A stretch of 48,084 nt of DNA from a virus. Position 1 is the first letter of the stretch. Every line of letters starts with the position of its first letter. Under the pieces are notes generated by a model. That model was not told the DNA's origin. It did no database searches and saw only the letters and a program-made list of their open reading frames with translations. The DNA lies in IMG/VR virus record IMGVR_UViG_3300050821_000267, positions 1 to 48,084 of that record; one strand, 5' to 3'. Shown piece after piece: positions 31,482 to 38,755 of the stretch. The position numbers and the translations under genes were made by a program.

Positions 31482-33002
31482 ATGTCATCGCACCAAGGCT
31501 TAATACTGCTCAAGCGTCCCAACATGCTGGTGCCGAAGGAGTACCTCGACTTAGTACTGCCCAAGTATCAGACTGGTATGGGCGTCGCGCTGGTCGAAGG
31601 CTCCGCCATCACCATGGATACGGTGGATCAAGGTGTCCCCACCGATGCCTTCATGGAGATGCAGGAGAAGATCAAAAAAGAGTTGGCCATCTTCTACTTC
31701 GCCAACTTCCCTGCCGGTTACATGAAGGACGACATCCAGCCGTTCACATTGCTCAGCAGTGAGGCAGGCAATCCCTTGATCGTGGGCTTCATGGACGGCG
31801 ACTTCTCCCGGTTCCATCAGGACAAGTCCGATCACTCGGACGAGTTCCATATGGCTAATAGGTTGCTGGTCCCTAAGTTCCAGCAGCTCTGGCGGTTGTG
31901 TGGGGAGAACATGACCAAGTTCCTGGAAGAGATCAGGGGTCCTCTGATCAAGCAGGAACTGATCAGCGGCAAGACCAAGCGTGAGCATATTTTGCTCCTT
32001 ACCAATACCAAGGAGTCTGTGGGCATTTTCGATAACGCCCTCAAGGCTGACTTCCCATGGGGCGTGGTGTCCAACCATCACGGCTACGTGGAGGGCGAGA
32101 ACAAGACGGTGTCCGAGAAACCCTCGGGTGGACTGTTCTCCAAGCTGGCTTCGTCTCAGTTCGGCAAGTCGGCTGTTCATCCTGCCAAGAACACCACACT
32201 ATCGGAGCAGGCTATCCTGCAGCAGGACGTGAAGAACGCGGACGCCTTGAAGACGTCCACGGCTCTGCATCCTGATGCCGGTACGTCCATCGAGAAGGAC
32301 GAGCTGCCTGATCTAATCTCCCCGCCTGCTTCCATCCCCATGGGCAAGCAGGGGAAGAACCAGTTGAAGAGCTGGTACAGGAACAACTTCGGTACGTTGC
32401 CGGAGAAGTATCTTTCAGATCGTCCTGCTCTTCCACGATCAATGTTGCTTCGAACTGCACCACTGCTCCGGTCTCTGGAGAATGTTGGCAGTCTGGTTAA
32501 GCCTAAGAGCAGCGATGCTCCGGCTCAGCCTGCTGCCGTTCCTGGTACTGGTCCTCAGCCGGAACCACACGTTGCTCCCAAGGCGCCGGAGGTTAAGGGG
32601 GACGAAGATGGCCCTATCATCATCCCACCGGCGGCACTGAAGGACATCGAAGCATTGTACAAGAGCTTCGGTGCTGACCCCATCTTGGACCCTTCCAAGA
32701 TCCAATCCTTGGAGGCTCCCAAGCCAACGTACTCTACTCAGACCGGTCTGGCTGGACTGGAGACAACGTTCGGTTGGTCCGAGGAACGGTGGAAGCAGAT
32801 CGCCGATCTGGACAAGAAGCACGGTTCCTACATGATGGTCTTGGCCGTCATGCAGTACCGGTATGCTTACCTGTCCGAGCTGGCCACTCAGCCTGTCCGT
32901 GGCAAGGACACCGAGACCAAGCACGTCCAACCCGCTTCGACCAAGGCGGAAGAGACCGTCCGTAAAGGTGGCGTCTTCGGCAACCTGAAGCGAGCTGGCT
33001 AG
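31482..33002 (+). CDS. Large protein with N-terminal class-II glutamine-amidotransferase-like region, 506 aa
   Basis: Residues 1-200 have the layout of a class II amidotransferase (Ntn) domain: an N-terminal strand SSHQGLILLK directly after Met, a TGMGVALVEGS strand pair, DIQPF where the family has HPF, and LIVGFMDGDFSRF followed by DHSDEFHMANRLL where the family has HNG...SDT. The catalytic Cys2 is replaced by Ser, so activity is doubtful. A Pro/Ala-rich linker (about 335-375) joins a C-terminal helical region. Codon use is capsid-like and GC-rich. The next gene is GGCT-like, a known partner type of such domains in peptide-tagging clusters. The assignment is tentative. Confidence 0.5.
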   Translation: MSSHQGLILLKRPNMLVPKEYLDLVLPKYQTGMGVALVEGSAITMDTVDQGVPTDAFMEMQEKIKKELAIFYFANFPAGYMKDDIQPFTLLSSEAGNPLIVGFMDGDFSRFHQDKSDHSDEFHMANRLLVPKFQQLWRLCGENMTKFLEEIRGPLIKQELISGKTKREHILLLTNTKESVGIFDNALKADFPWGVVSNHHGYVEGENKTVSEKPSGGLFSKLASSQFGKSAVHPAKNTTLSEQAILQQDVKNADALKTSTALHPDAGTSIEKDELPDLISPPASIPMGKQGKNQLKSWYRNNFGTLPEKYLSDRPALPRSMLLRTAPLLRSLENVGSLVKPKSSDAPAQPAAVPGTGPQPEPHVAPKAPEVKGDEDGPIIIPPAALKDIEALYKSFGADPILDPSKIQSLEAPKPTYSTQTGLAGLETTFGWSEERWKQIADLDKKHGSYMMVLAVMQYRYAYLSELATQPVRGKDTETKHVQPASTKAEETVRKGGVFGNLKRAG

Positions 33003-33148
33003 AAACTTGTGGGTGGTTATTCGCGTGGTCCAAGGGCTTGAACCTCGGCACGGAATAGACTGCAACCCTCCGTGAATGCTCCCGTATGAATAGAGCTGAC
33101 AGCCGGGAAAGACCGGCACCTAATTAGTCAATTTAGAAGGAGGTCGGG
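33003..33148 (+). other. Structured 146-nt leader between the 506-aa and 213-aa genes
   Basis: No ORF. It contains CACGGA (33049-33054)/TCCGTG (33069-33074) and GCCGG (33102-33106)/CCGGC (33113-33117) hairpins, without U-tract, and ends in a strong Shine-Dalgarno sequence (AAGGAGG). Its texture is like the large RNA at 42.5 kb. Confidence 0.45.
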
Positions 33149-33790
33149 ATGTTTCACAAGTCCCCTAAGCTTTCCCAGAAGTTCGTGAACGATGCCTGCG
33201 ATGAGTCCAAGTACTCTCCAGACCTATGGAAGCTGGAGATGTATCACTCTCAGCTCCTGTACGTCTACGATGAGTTGATGCAGGGACATCGTGCTCACGA
33301 GCTACTAGCGGACCACTGCGTTCCCTTGGAAGAGAATACTACGATGGGTGAGGACAGACCACTCCCTAGGTCTGTGTTCACTGCTCCTAGTTTTCACATG
33401 ATCAAGAGGAACCTAGGCCAGGAAAGCTACCCCATCGTCATGGGAGAAGGGACTTTCAATGCTCCGCCAGGACGAATCAAGGGTGAACTGTACGCAGTTC
33501 GTACCCAACGGTTCAGGATACTTGACGAGTACCACGACAATCTGGTAAAGTTCGTCCGTGTCCGTGTTAACCTGGACATCAGTTATCAACAATTGTGCCG
33601 ACGATCCGGTGAACTATTCTTTTCTGAGCGGACTAAGCGAGTCCGGGCTTGGATGTACATTGGTATCCCTAAGTATTGGAACCCTTTAATCGACGGTGGA
33701 TACCTCTTCAAACCTGTCCGTGCTTACGAACCCAACAACTTCCGGATGGGTCGGTACTACTATTTCTCGCAGCAGGAGTATGACGTCTAA
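33149..33790 (+). CDS. Gamma-glutamylcyclotransferase-like protein, 213 aa
   Basis: The central motif GRIKGELYAVRTQRFRILDE followed by YHDNLVKFVRVRVNLD matches the GGCT/AIG2-like fold pattern (GxLY, then LD, then a beta strand with Arg). GGCT-like enzymes release 5-oxoproline from gamma-glutamyl compounds and occur in phage peptide-tagging clusters with amidoligases. I see no amidoligase gene here. The C-terminus is Tyr/Phe-rich (RMGRYYYFSQQEYDV) and overlaps the primase start by 11 nt. Confidence 0.6.
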   Translation: MFHKSPKLSQKFVNDACDESKYSPDLWKLEMYHSQLLYVYDELMQGHRAHELLADHCVPLEENTTMGEDRPLPRSVFTAPSFHMIKRNLGQESYPIVMGEGTFNAPPGRIKGELYAVRTQRFRILDEYHDNLVKFVRVRVNLDISYQQLCRRSGELFFSERTKRVRAWMYIGIPKYWNPLIDGGYLFKPVRAYEPNNFRMGRYYYFSQQEYDV

Positions 33791-35468
33791 CATTATCGAA
33801 CGACACGTTCAGTGTCCATCTTGCCCGTCTTCAGATGCATATTGCCTGTACGAGGACGGGCATGGTTATTGCTTTTCATGTAACTATTTTTATAAACCTA
33901 ATAGGGAGAATGTATTGGAGGATTGTACTTATGAATACTTACCTTGGCGTGGTATTTCTAAAACGACGATGGAATTCTTTGATTGTAAGACTAAGGTCAG
34001 TTCTGAAGGGGTGCCTGTTGAACTTGGATACAGATACCCAAACAGTTCTTACAAGATCAGAAGCTTATCGGAGAAAGATTTCAGAGCTGTTAAGGGAAGA
34101 GCTGGTGAGTCAATCACAGACGCGGGTCTTTTCGGAAGAGACAAGTTTTCATTAGGTACTCACAAGTACGTTACGATAACTGAAGGAGAGTTGGATGCCC
34201 TTTCCCTCTACCAAGTTCTTCGCTCGCCTGTGGTTTCTGTGCAGTCTGCTACTACTGCTAGCCGTGATTGTACTGTGGACCGATCCTGGCTTAACTCATT
34301 TGAAAGGGTGTATATCGCCTTCGACAATGACCAAGCTGGACGAGATGCTGCACGAAACGTGGCACGTCTCTTCGATTACAATAAGGTCTATCTGGTTCGA
34401 TTTGGTCGTAAGGACGCAAATGATTATCTCCTGGCTAATGAGCCTGATGTCTTAAGGAACATCTGGTGGAACTCTAAGAAGTATCTACCGGACAATATCC
34501 TTTCTTCGTTCCAGGACTTCAAGGAAGTCTTAGAGCAGCCTACTCATGTAGGTGTCCCATATCCGTTTCCAACATTGACTGAGATGACGTATGGGATGCG
34601 TACAGGTGAATCTGTCCTTCTTACTGCCCAGGAGGGTGTGGGGAAGACAGAGCTGATGCACGCTATCGAGTATCAACTCTTGAAGGAGACAGATGATGGA
34701 GTCGCAGCAATTTACTTGGAGGAACCTAAGAAGCGACATCTCCAAGCTATTGCAGGGCTTGAGATCAAGAGACCTGCTCACCTGCCAGACAGCGGTTGTT
34801 CAAATCACGAAGTTTATTCTGCACTGGAAAGAGTTCTGGAGAAGGATGACCGCCTTCATGTTTATAGTCACTTTGGCTCAGATGATCCAGATGCTCTGTT
34901 GGACACGATACGGTTTCTGGTTGTGGCCCGTGGCTGCCGCTGGGTTATGTTTGACCACATTACTATGGCCGTTAGCGGTCTTGCAGGAGAGGACGAAAGA
35001 AGAGCCCTCGACCACCTCTCAACCCGACTAGAGATGATGGTGAAGGAACTCGACTTTGGTCTGATCATCGTCTCTCATGTAAACGATGTTGGTCAGACCA
35101 GAGGTTCTAGGTACATATCTAAGATTGCAGACATACGTATTGATGCTACTAGAGATTTGTTAAGTGCTGATCCAGTGATTAGGAATACCACTCAGTTGGT
35201 AATATCTAAGAACCGGTTCTGTGGTAAGACTGGTCCTGCTGGTGTGCTTGTGTTCGACTTAGCTACTTACTCTTACAGGGAAATCAGAGAAGGGGTTGAA
35301 GATGGGAGACATTCTAGTGGTGAAGAACTTCGGACGTCTGTACCTAATTGGACAGACGGACAAGGGGAAGACACACCTCTTCCAGAACTACAATGGTGTG
35401 CATCCCCCCCATTACACGTTGGGGATGAGCTCGGAGTACGAGCAAGAAGTTTTGAAACAATTAGTTGA
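33780..35468 (+). CDS. T7-like primase-helicase, 562 aa
   Basis: Start chosen at ATG 33780, which overlaps the upstream stop and precedes the zinc motif directly. C12PSC15 and C31FSC34 form the template-reading zinc ribbon. TOPRIM signatures follow: VTITEGELDALSLYQVL and VYIAFDNDQAGRDAARNV. The C-terminal RecA-type helicase has Walker A AQEGVGKTELMHAI, a switch region VMFDHITMAVSGLAGEDERR, and LIIVSHVND. It primes and unwinds DNA at the fork with the DNA polymerase. The last ~56 residues overlap a separate ORF (35302) and look like out-of-family sequence. Confidence 0.92.
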   Translation: MTSNIIERHVQCPSCPSSDAYCLYEDGHGYCFSCNYFYKPNRENVLEDCTYEYLPWRGISKTTMEFFDCKTKVSSEGVPVELGYRYPNSSYKIRSLSEKDFRAVKGRAGESITDAGLFGRDKFSLGTHKYVTITEGELDALSLYQVLRSPVVSVQSATTASRDCTVDRSWLNSFERVYIAFDNDQAGRDAARNVARLFDYNKVYLVRFGRKDANDYLLANEPDVLRNIWWNSKKYLPDNILSSFQDFKEVLEQPTHVGVPYPFPTLTEMTYGMRTGESVLLTAQEGVGKTELMHAIEYQLLKETDDGVAAIYLEEPKKRHLQAIAGLEIKRPAHLPDSGCSNHEVYSALERVLEKDDRLHVYSHFGSDDPDALLDTIRFLVVARGCRWVMFDHITMAVSGLAGEDERRALDHLSTRLEMMVKELDFGLIIVSHVNDVGQTRGSRYISKIADIRIDATRDLLSADPVIRNTTQLVISKNRFCGKTGPAGVLVFDLATYSYREIREGVEDGRHSSGEELRTSVPNWTDGQGEDTPLPELQWCASPPLHVGDELGVRARSFETIS

Positions 35469-35496
35469 AGAAGGATTGGATGTTGAATGCAAATGA
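35302..35496 (+). CDS. Small protein overlapping the primase end, 64 aa
   Basis: ATG 35302 has AAGGGG 6 nt upstream. The protein MGDILVVKNFGRLYLIGQTD, then a helix YEQEVLKQLVEEGLD, reads as a well-formed small alpha/beta protein, better than the overlapping primase tail in the other frame. The stop overlaps a start of the UDG gene. Confidence 0.55.
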   Translation: MGDILVVKNFGRLYLIGQTDKGKTHLFQNYNGVHPPHYTLGMSSEYEQEVLKQLVEEGLDVECK

Positions 35497-36143
35497 AATC
35501 ATGGGATGAACTAGACTTTTGGTCATCTGGGGAATGGCAAGTAATTCAGGAGAAGCTCGATGAGCTGGATCAGAAAGGTATTGCGTATTGTCCGTCGAGG
35601 GAGAACATCTTTGCAGCCTTGGACGCCACGACATTCGAGCGTACTAAGGTTGTATTTGTGGGACAAGACCCTTATCCAGCCCCTACCCACGCTACAGGAT
35701 GTGCCTTCGACGTCCCTACAGTCATTCGAGACTACCCCCCGACCCTTGCAAATATTCTGTCAGAATACCAATCCGATTTGCACTATCCAACACCTAGTTC
35801 GGGTAACCTACGAAGATGGACTGACCAGGGAGTTCTCCTGTGGAACGCAATTCCTACGTGCGAGGCACGTAAGTCTCTCTCACATGACTGGACGGAATGG
35901 GAGTGGCTCACCAAAGAGATTATAGAAAAGACTATTGCAGAAGTATTTGTTTTCTTCGGTGCTTTGTCTCGTAAGTTCGTAGAGTTTGTTCCGGAGGATA
36001 AGGAGATCATCTGTGTATCTCATCCTAGTCCTAGAGGTTGTAAGTCTGGAAACAATCCTTTTATCGGTTCTCGTGTGTTTAGTACTGTTAATGCTAGGCT
36101 CTGTGAACAAGGACTGAGCCCTATTGATTGGAGACTTTTATAA
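35487..36143 (+). CDS. ung: Uracil-DNA glycosylase, family 1, 218 aa
   Basis: Removes uracil from DNA. The water-activating motif reads VGQDPYP (residues 58-64; the catalytic Asp is D61), where family 1 usually has GQDPYH. The uracil-binding strand is VLLWNAIPTC (about 116-125). The leucine-loop motif reads HPSPRGCKSGN (from 179), with Arg in place of the intercalating Leu neighbourhood of HPSPLS. 218 aa is the usual length. Phage-encoded UDG next to replication genes suggests protection from uracil or host defence. The substitutions might alter activity. Confidence 0.9.
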   Translation: MQMKSWDELDFWSSGEWQVIQEKLDELDQKGIAYCPSRENIFAALDATTFERTKVVFVGQDPYPAPTHATGCAFDVPTVIRDYPPTLANILSEYQSDLHYPTPSSGNLRRWTDQGVLLWNAIPTCEARKSLSHDWTEWEWLTKEIIEKTIAEVFVFFGALSRKFVEFVPEDKEIICVSHPSPRGCKSGNNPFIGSRVFSTVNARLCEQGLSPIDWRLL

Positions 36144-36161
36144 AAACAATGGGGAAAACCC

Positions 36162-36431
36162 ATGTACAGGAAGATCAGGAAAGACTCACTTTCAGAAGTG
36201 CAATCATCTTTGAAACTCATCTCTGAACTACTTGCTCAGGTAATTCGTATTATCTCTCCGAGTACCGAGTCCAGAGATGAGAAGATTGTAAAGATGCACA
36301 AGGCTAATTTCAAACAGAAACAGATAGCTTACGAATTGAACATCAATCGAGCTACCGTCCGAAGAGTGTTAAACAACCACGGTATCGGACGGAAGAATAA
36401 AACCTCTCAGAAGGACCTATTTGAGGTTTGA
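36162..36431 (+). CDS. Small helix-turn-helix DNA-binding protein, 89 aa
   Basis: The C-terminal half carries a Hin/resolvase-like HTH: DEKIVKMHKANFKQKQIAYE, then LNINRATVRRVLNNHGIG. The N-terminal half is a helical, Ser/Leu-rich dimer-like region. The likely job is transcription control; the stem-loop element 36441-36465 lies just after its stop and could be a target, though the element also looks like RNA. Confidence 0.8.
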   Translation: MYRKIRKDSLSEVQSSLKLISELLAQVIRIISPSTESRDEKIVKMHKANFKQKQIAYELNINRATVRRVLNNHGIGRKNKTSQKDLFEV

Positions 36432-36440
36432 GACCTTTCA

Positions 36441-36465
36441 GGCTACCCATGTAGCGGGGTACCTA
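36441..36465 (+). repeat. 25-nt stem-loop element, copy 2 (plus orientation)
   Basis: GGCTAC, then CCAT, then GTAGCGGGGTACCTA. GCTAC pairs with GTAGC around CCAT. It matches the reverse complement of 25769-25793 at 21 of 25 bases; only the four loop bases differ. It lies between the HTH and HNH genes. Confidence 0.75.
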
Positions 36466-36511
36466 AAATAACGCATGTACGACCTTCCTAGAGGCTCTGG
36501 AGGGCATCCTA

Positions 36512-36805
36512 ATGTCGAAGAAGGACCTGACTGGAAGTCAGAGAACACGTCTCCTGAGGCTTCGAGACGCAGCTTTCTGGAGACAGAACGGTAAGTGCTA
36601 CTGGTGTGACGTGAAGATGTTCTTACCCACGTCAAACAGACACCAGACTTCCCCCTTCCTTTGCACCGGTGACCACATCTTGGAACGGTCTAAAGGTGGG
36701 AAGACGACGAGAGAGAACATTGTTGCTGCTTGTAAGCTTTGCAATGATACCCGTAGCAATCCATCCAAAATTCAGTCTACGGATTTTCTATGGAGTGAAG
36801 GATGA
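36512..36805 (+). CDS. HNH endonuclease, 97 aa
   Basis: Zinc-bound HNH fold: CYWC, then TGDHILERSKGGKTTRENIV, then AACKLCNDTRS. The H of GDHI and the N of NIV and CND are the metal/catalytic positions. The size is that of free-standing phage HNH enzymes. The operon position (between HTH and 110-aa genes) does not point to an intron. Possibly a homing or packaging-associated nuclease. Confidence 0.88.
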   Translation: MSKKDLTGSQRTRLLRLRDAAFWRQNGKCYWCDVKMFLPTSNRHQTSPFLCTGDHILERSKGGKTTRENIVAACKLCNDTRSNPSKIQSTDFLWSEG

Positions 36806-37134
36806 CCATCGAGGAAGATAACAATCTGACAGAGACAGAAGATCGAGCTAAAGCTCTCGGCTTGTCTCTGGTCACTGGTGGTAAAGGTCCTCCAGGAACT
36901 AATTGGATGAGTGCTCTTCCTAAGGGTACTATATTCCTCTGTAGAATGAGAAATACTAACTCACCTGAAGTACTTAATCCCTTACTAGAAGAGTACCATA
37001 TTATACATAAAAGAACTATTAGTACTGCTATACTCTTATATACTAACCTTAATAGGGAAGAATATATATGGGTAGACCCAGACAGGTTCTGTTGGAGATT
37101 TGAACTGATTGAAGTCATAGGTGAAGATCCATGA
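36802..37134 (+). CDS. Hypothetical protein, 110 aa
   Basis: Starts MTIEEDNNLTETEDRAKALG; contains GTIFLCRMRNTNSPEVLNPL and a beta-rich end FCWRFELIEVIGEDP. Overlaps the HNH stop and the next start by 4 nt each (ATGA type). Family not recognised. Confidence 0.6.
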   Translation: MTIEEDNNLTETEDRAKALGLSLVTGGKGPPGTNWMSALPKGTIFLCRMRNTNSPEVLNPLLEEYHIIHKRTISTAILLYTNLNREEYIWVDPDRFCWRFELIEVIGEDP

Positions 37135-37310
37135 CCGTATATGAATTTTCTAAGAAGGACTGGACAGTCCTAAGTAACTTAAAAGGGGCTATTAATTTTA
37201 TGTCTTTGAATAATCGAGATCGTAGGTACGATCTAGCAATGAAAGAGGAAAGGGAGTTGTACGAACAGTACATCACAAAGGGGAAAAGAGCTGATGAGAT
37301 TATTCAGTAA
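37131..37310 (+). CDS. Small helical protein, 59 aa
   Basis: MTVYEFSKKDWTVLSNLKGA onward to YITKGKRADEIIQ. Charged, helical. The ATG overlaps the upstream stop and the gene overlaps the next start by 17 nt. Unknown. Confidence 0.55.
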   Translation: MTVYEFSKKDWTVLSNLKGAINFMSLNNRDRRYDLAMKEERELYEQYITKGKRADEIIQ

Positions 37311-37701
37311 ACTTCTTGCGTCTCTCTTGATGATCTTGGTCTTAGGAGGTACTTCAAATGCTTCGAACCTTAAGCATCATCATAGGCACGGCAATGTCAG
37401 CAGCCATCGCCTCCATTATCCTGATGGCCGCCCATCAGCATGGTGTGGCTGGGCAATGCGACAATTGGTACCCACTGACCCAGGACCTTCGTACAATCTG
37501 GCAGCCAACTGGGCGCATTACGGTACCCATGCAGAAGGACCAGCAGTGGGAAGAATAGCTGTATGGCCTCATCACGTAGCCATGATTGTAGGCTACGATA
37601 CTAAGTCTCATCGATGGATTACTCACGAAGGTAATTACTCTCATGCGTGGCATTTGGGACCACGATCACTCTCAGGAGTAATGACCTACAGGAATATTTA
37701 G
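37294..37701 (+). CDS. Exported NlpC/CHAP-like cysteine peptidase domain protein, 135 aa
   Basis: A signal peptide (LLASLLMILVLGGTSNA, cleavage near residue 23) is followed by a His-rich linker (LKHHHRHGN) and a papain-like core: GRPSAWCGWAMRQ with C51, then GRIAVWPHHVAMIVGYD with candidate His, and a GVMTYR end. Very similar short exported proteins with CGWWMR and WxHHVG are frequent in Rhizobiales genomes. It probably acts on the cell wall or periplasm. It lies among replication genes, away from the lysis cassette. Either early host manipulation or transfer from an alphaproteobacterial host. Confidence 0.7.
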   Translation: MRLFSKLLASLLMILVLGGTSNASNLKHHHRHGNVSSHRLHYPDGRPSAWCGWAMRQLVPTDPGPSYNLAANWAHYGTHAEGPAVGRIAVWPHHVAMIVGYDTKSHRWITHEGNYSHAWHLGPRSLSGVMTYRNI

Positions 37702-37737
37702 TTATCTTGAGAAACCTCCCCACAGAAGGAGAGTGCT

Positions 37738-38754
37738 ATGGGTCTGCAAGAACTTGAGCAGAAGGTTGCTGCCATCCCCACTCCGGACGTCTTCCAGACG
37801 GCGAATGATAACGCTGTCTCTCCCGTCATCGAGAGCCTAGCCTCTGCGCTGGGTTCCTTCTTGAACCGAGATCAGGTCAAGGAGCTGGTCACCCAGCAGA
37901 TGCATGAGTTCAGTTGCTTGAAGCAGATTGAGCTCAAGAACGGTAAGGTGCAGGAACGTCTCCCCGATACTCCCCGCCACTACCTCTTCCCTGAAATCCT
38001 GTCTGCAGTGAACATCAATGTTCCTGTTGCTCTGATCGGTCCTGCAGGTTCAGGTAAGTCCACTGTCTGTGAGCAGATTGCCGATGCTCTGCATCTGCCA
38101 TACTACTTGCAGAATGGTGTGACCAGTACCCATGAGCTCACTGGTTACAAGGATGCTTATGGTGTGTACCACGGTACTTCCTTCCGTACTGCATTCGAGA
38201 GTGGTGGTTTCATTCTCGTGGACGAAGCGGATACGTCGGAGCCTGCTGCATTCAAGTGGATTAACACTGCTCTGGCCAATGGGAATGCTTGCTTCCCTGA
38301 TAAGCTTGAGCCGGTGAAACGGCATCCTGACTTCCGTATCGCCATGGCTGCTAACACCTACGGGACCGGTGCTGATCGGTTGTACGTGGGTGCTAACCAG
38401 ATCGATGCTTCCACGTTGGACCGGTTCGTGTTCTTCGATTTCGGGTACGACGAGAAGCTGGAGACGTTGCTCGCTGGTAACCAGGAATGGACTGAGCGTG
38501 TCCAGGCTCTGCGTAAGGCAGCGATGGAAGCCAAGGCTCGTGTCGTGATCTCTCCCCGTGCTTCTCTGCACGGTGCTAAGCTTCTCTCCATTGGTTGGAA
38601 GCCTGAGGTCGTGGAGCAGCGTACTGTCTGGAAGGGTATCGACCCTGACCTGAAGAAGCGGATCGAGGACAAAGTTGTCAGTGTTCGTTTAGCCCCTGAG
38701 GGCACTACAGTCAAAACTTTCTATAACCTTGGCAAAAAGAAAAAGGCAGCATGA
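37738..38754 (+). CDS. MoxR/CbbQ-type AAA+ ATPase, 338 aa
   Basis: Walker A GPAGSGKST (101-109), Walker B ILVDEAD (159-165), sensor-like MAANTYGTGAD and an STLDRFVFFDFGYD arginine region. This is the CobS/CbbQ-like group common in phages. MoxR ATPases remodel partner proteins with vWA-like partners; the next gene is the expected partner. Codons are C/G-ending, suggesting strong expression. A GGAGAG-type ribosome-binding site lies before ATG 37738. Confidence 0.85.
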   Translation: MGLQELEQKVAAIPTPDVFQTANDNAVSPVIESLASALGSFLNRDQVKELVTQQMHEFSCLKQIELKNGKVQERLPDTPRHYLFPEILSAVNINVPVALIGPAGSGKSTVCEQIADALHLPYYLQNGVTSTHELTGYKDAYGVYHGTSFRTAFESGGFILVDEADTSEPAAFKWINTALANGNACFPDKLEPVKRHPDFRIAMAANTYGTGADRLYVGANQIDASTLDRFVFFDFGYDEKLETLLAGNQEWTERVQALRKAAMEAKARVVISPRASLHGAKLLSIGWKPEVVEQRTVWKGIDPDLKKRIEDKVVSVRLAPEGTTVKTFYNLGKKKKAA

Positions 38755-38755
38755 C

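Noticed and set aside
31551-33119. 209- and 226-aa antisense ORFs opposite the 506-aa gene
   Set aside because: Same codon-bias shadow; the plus-strand frame has clear domain structure and a ribosome-binding site.
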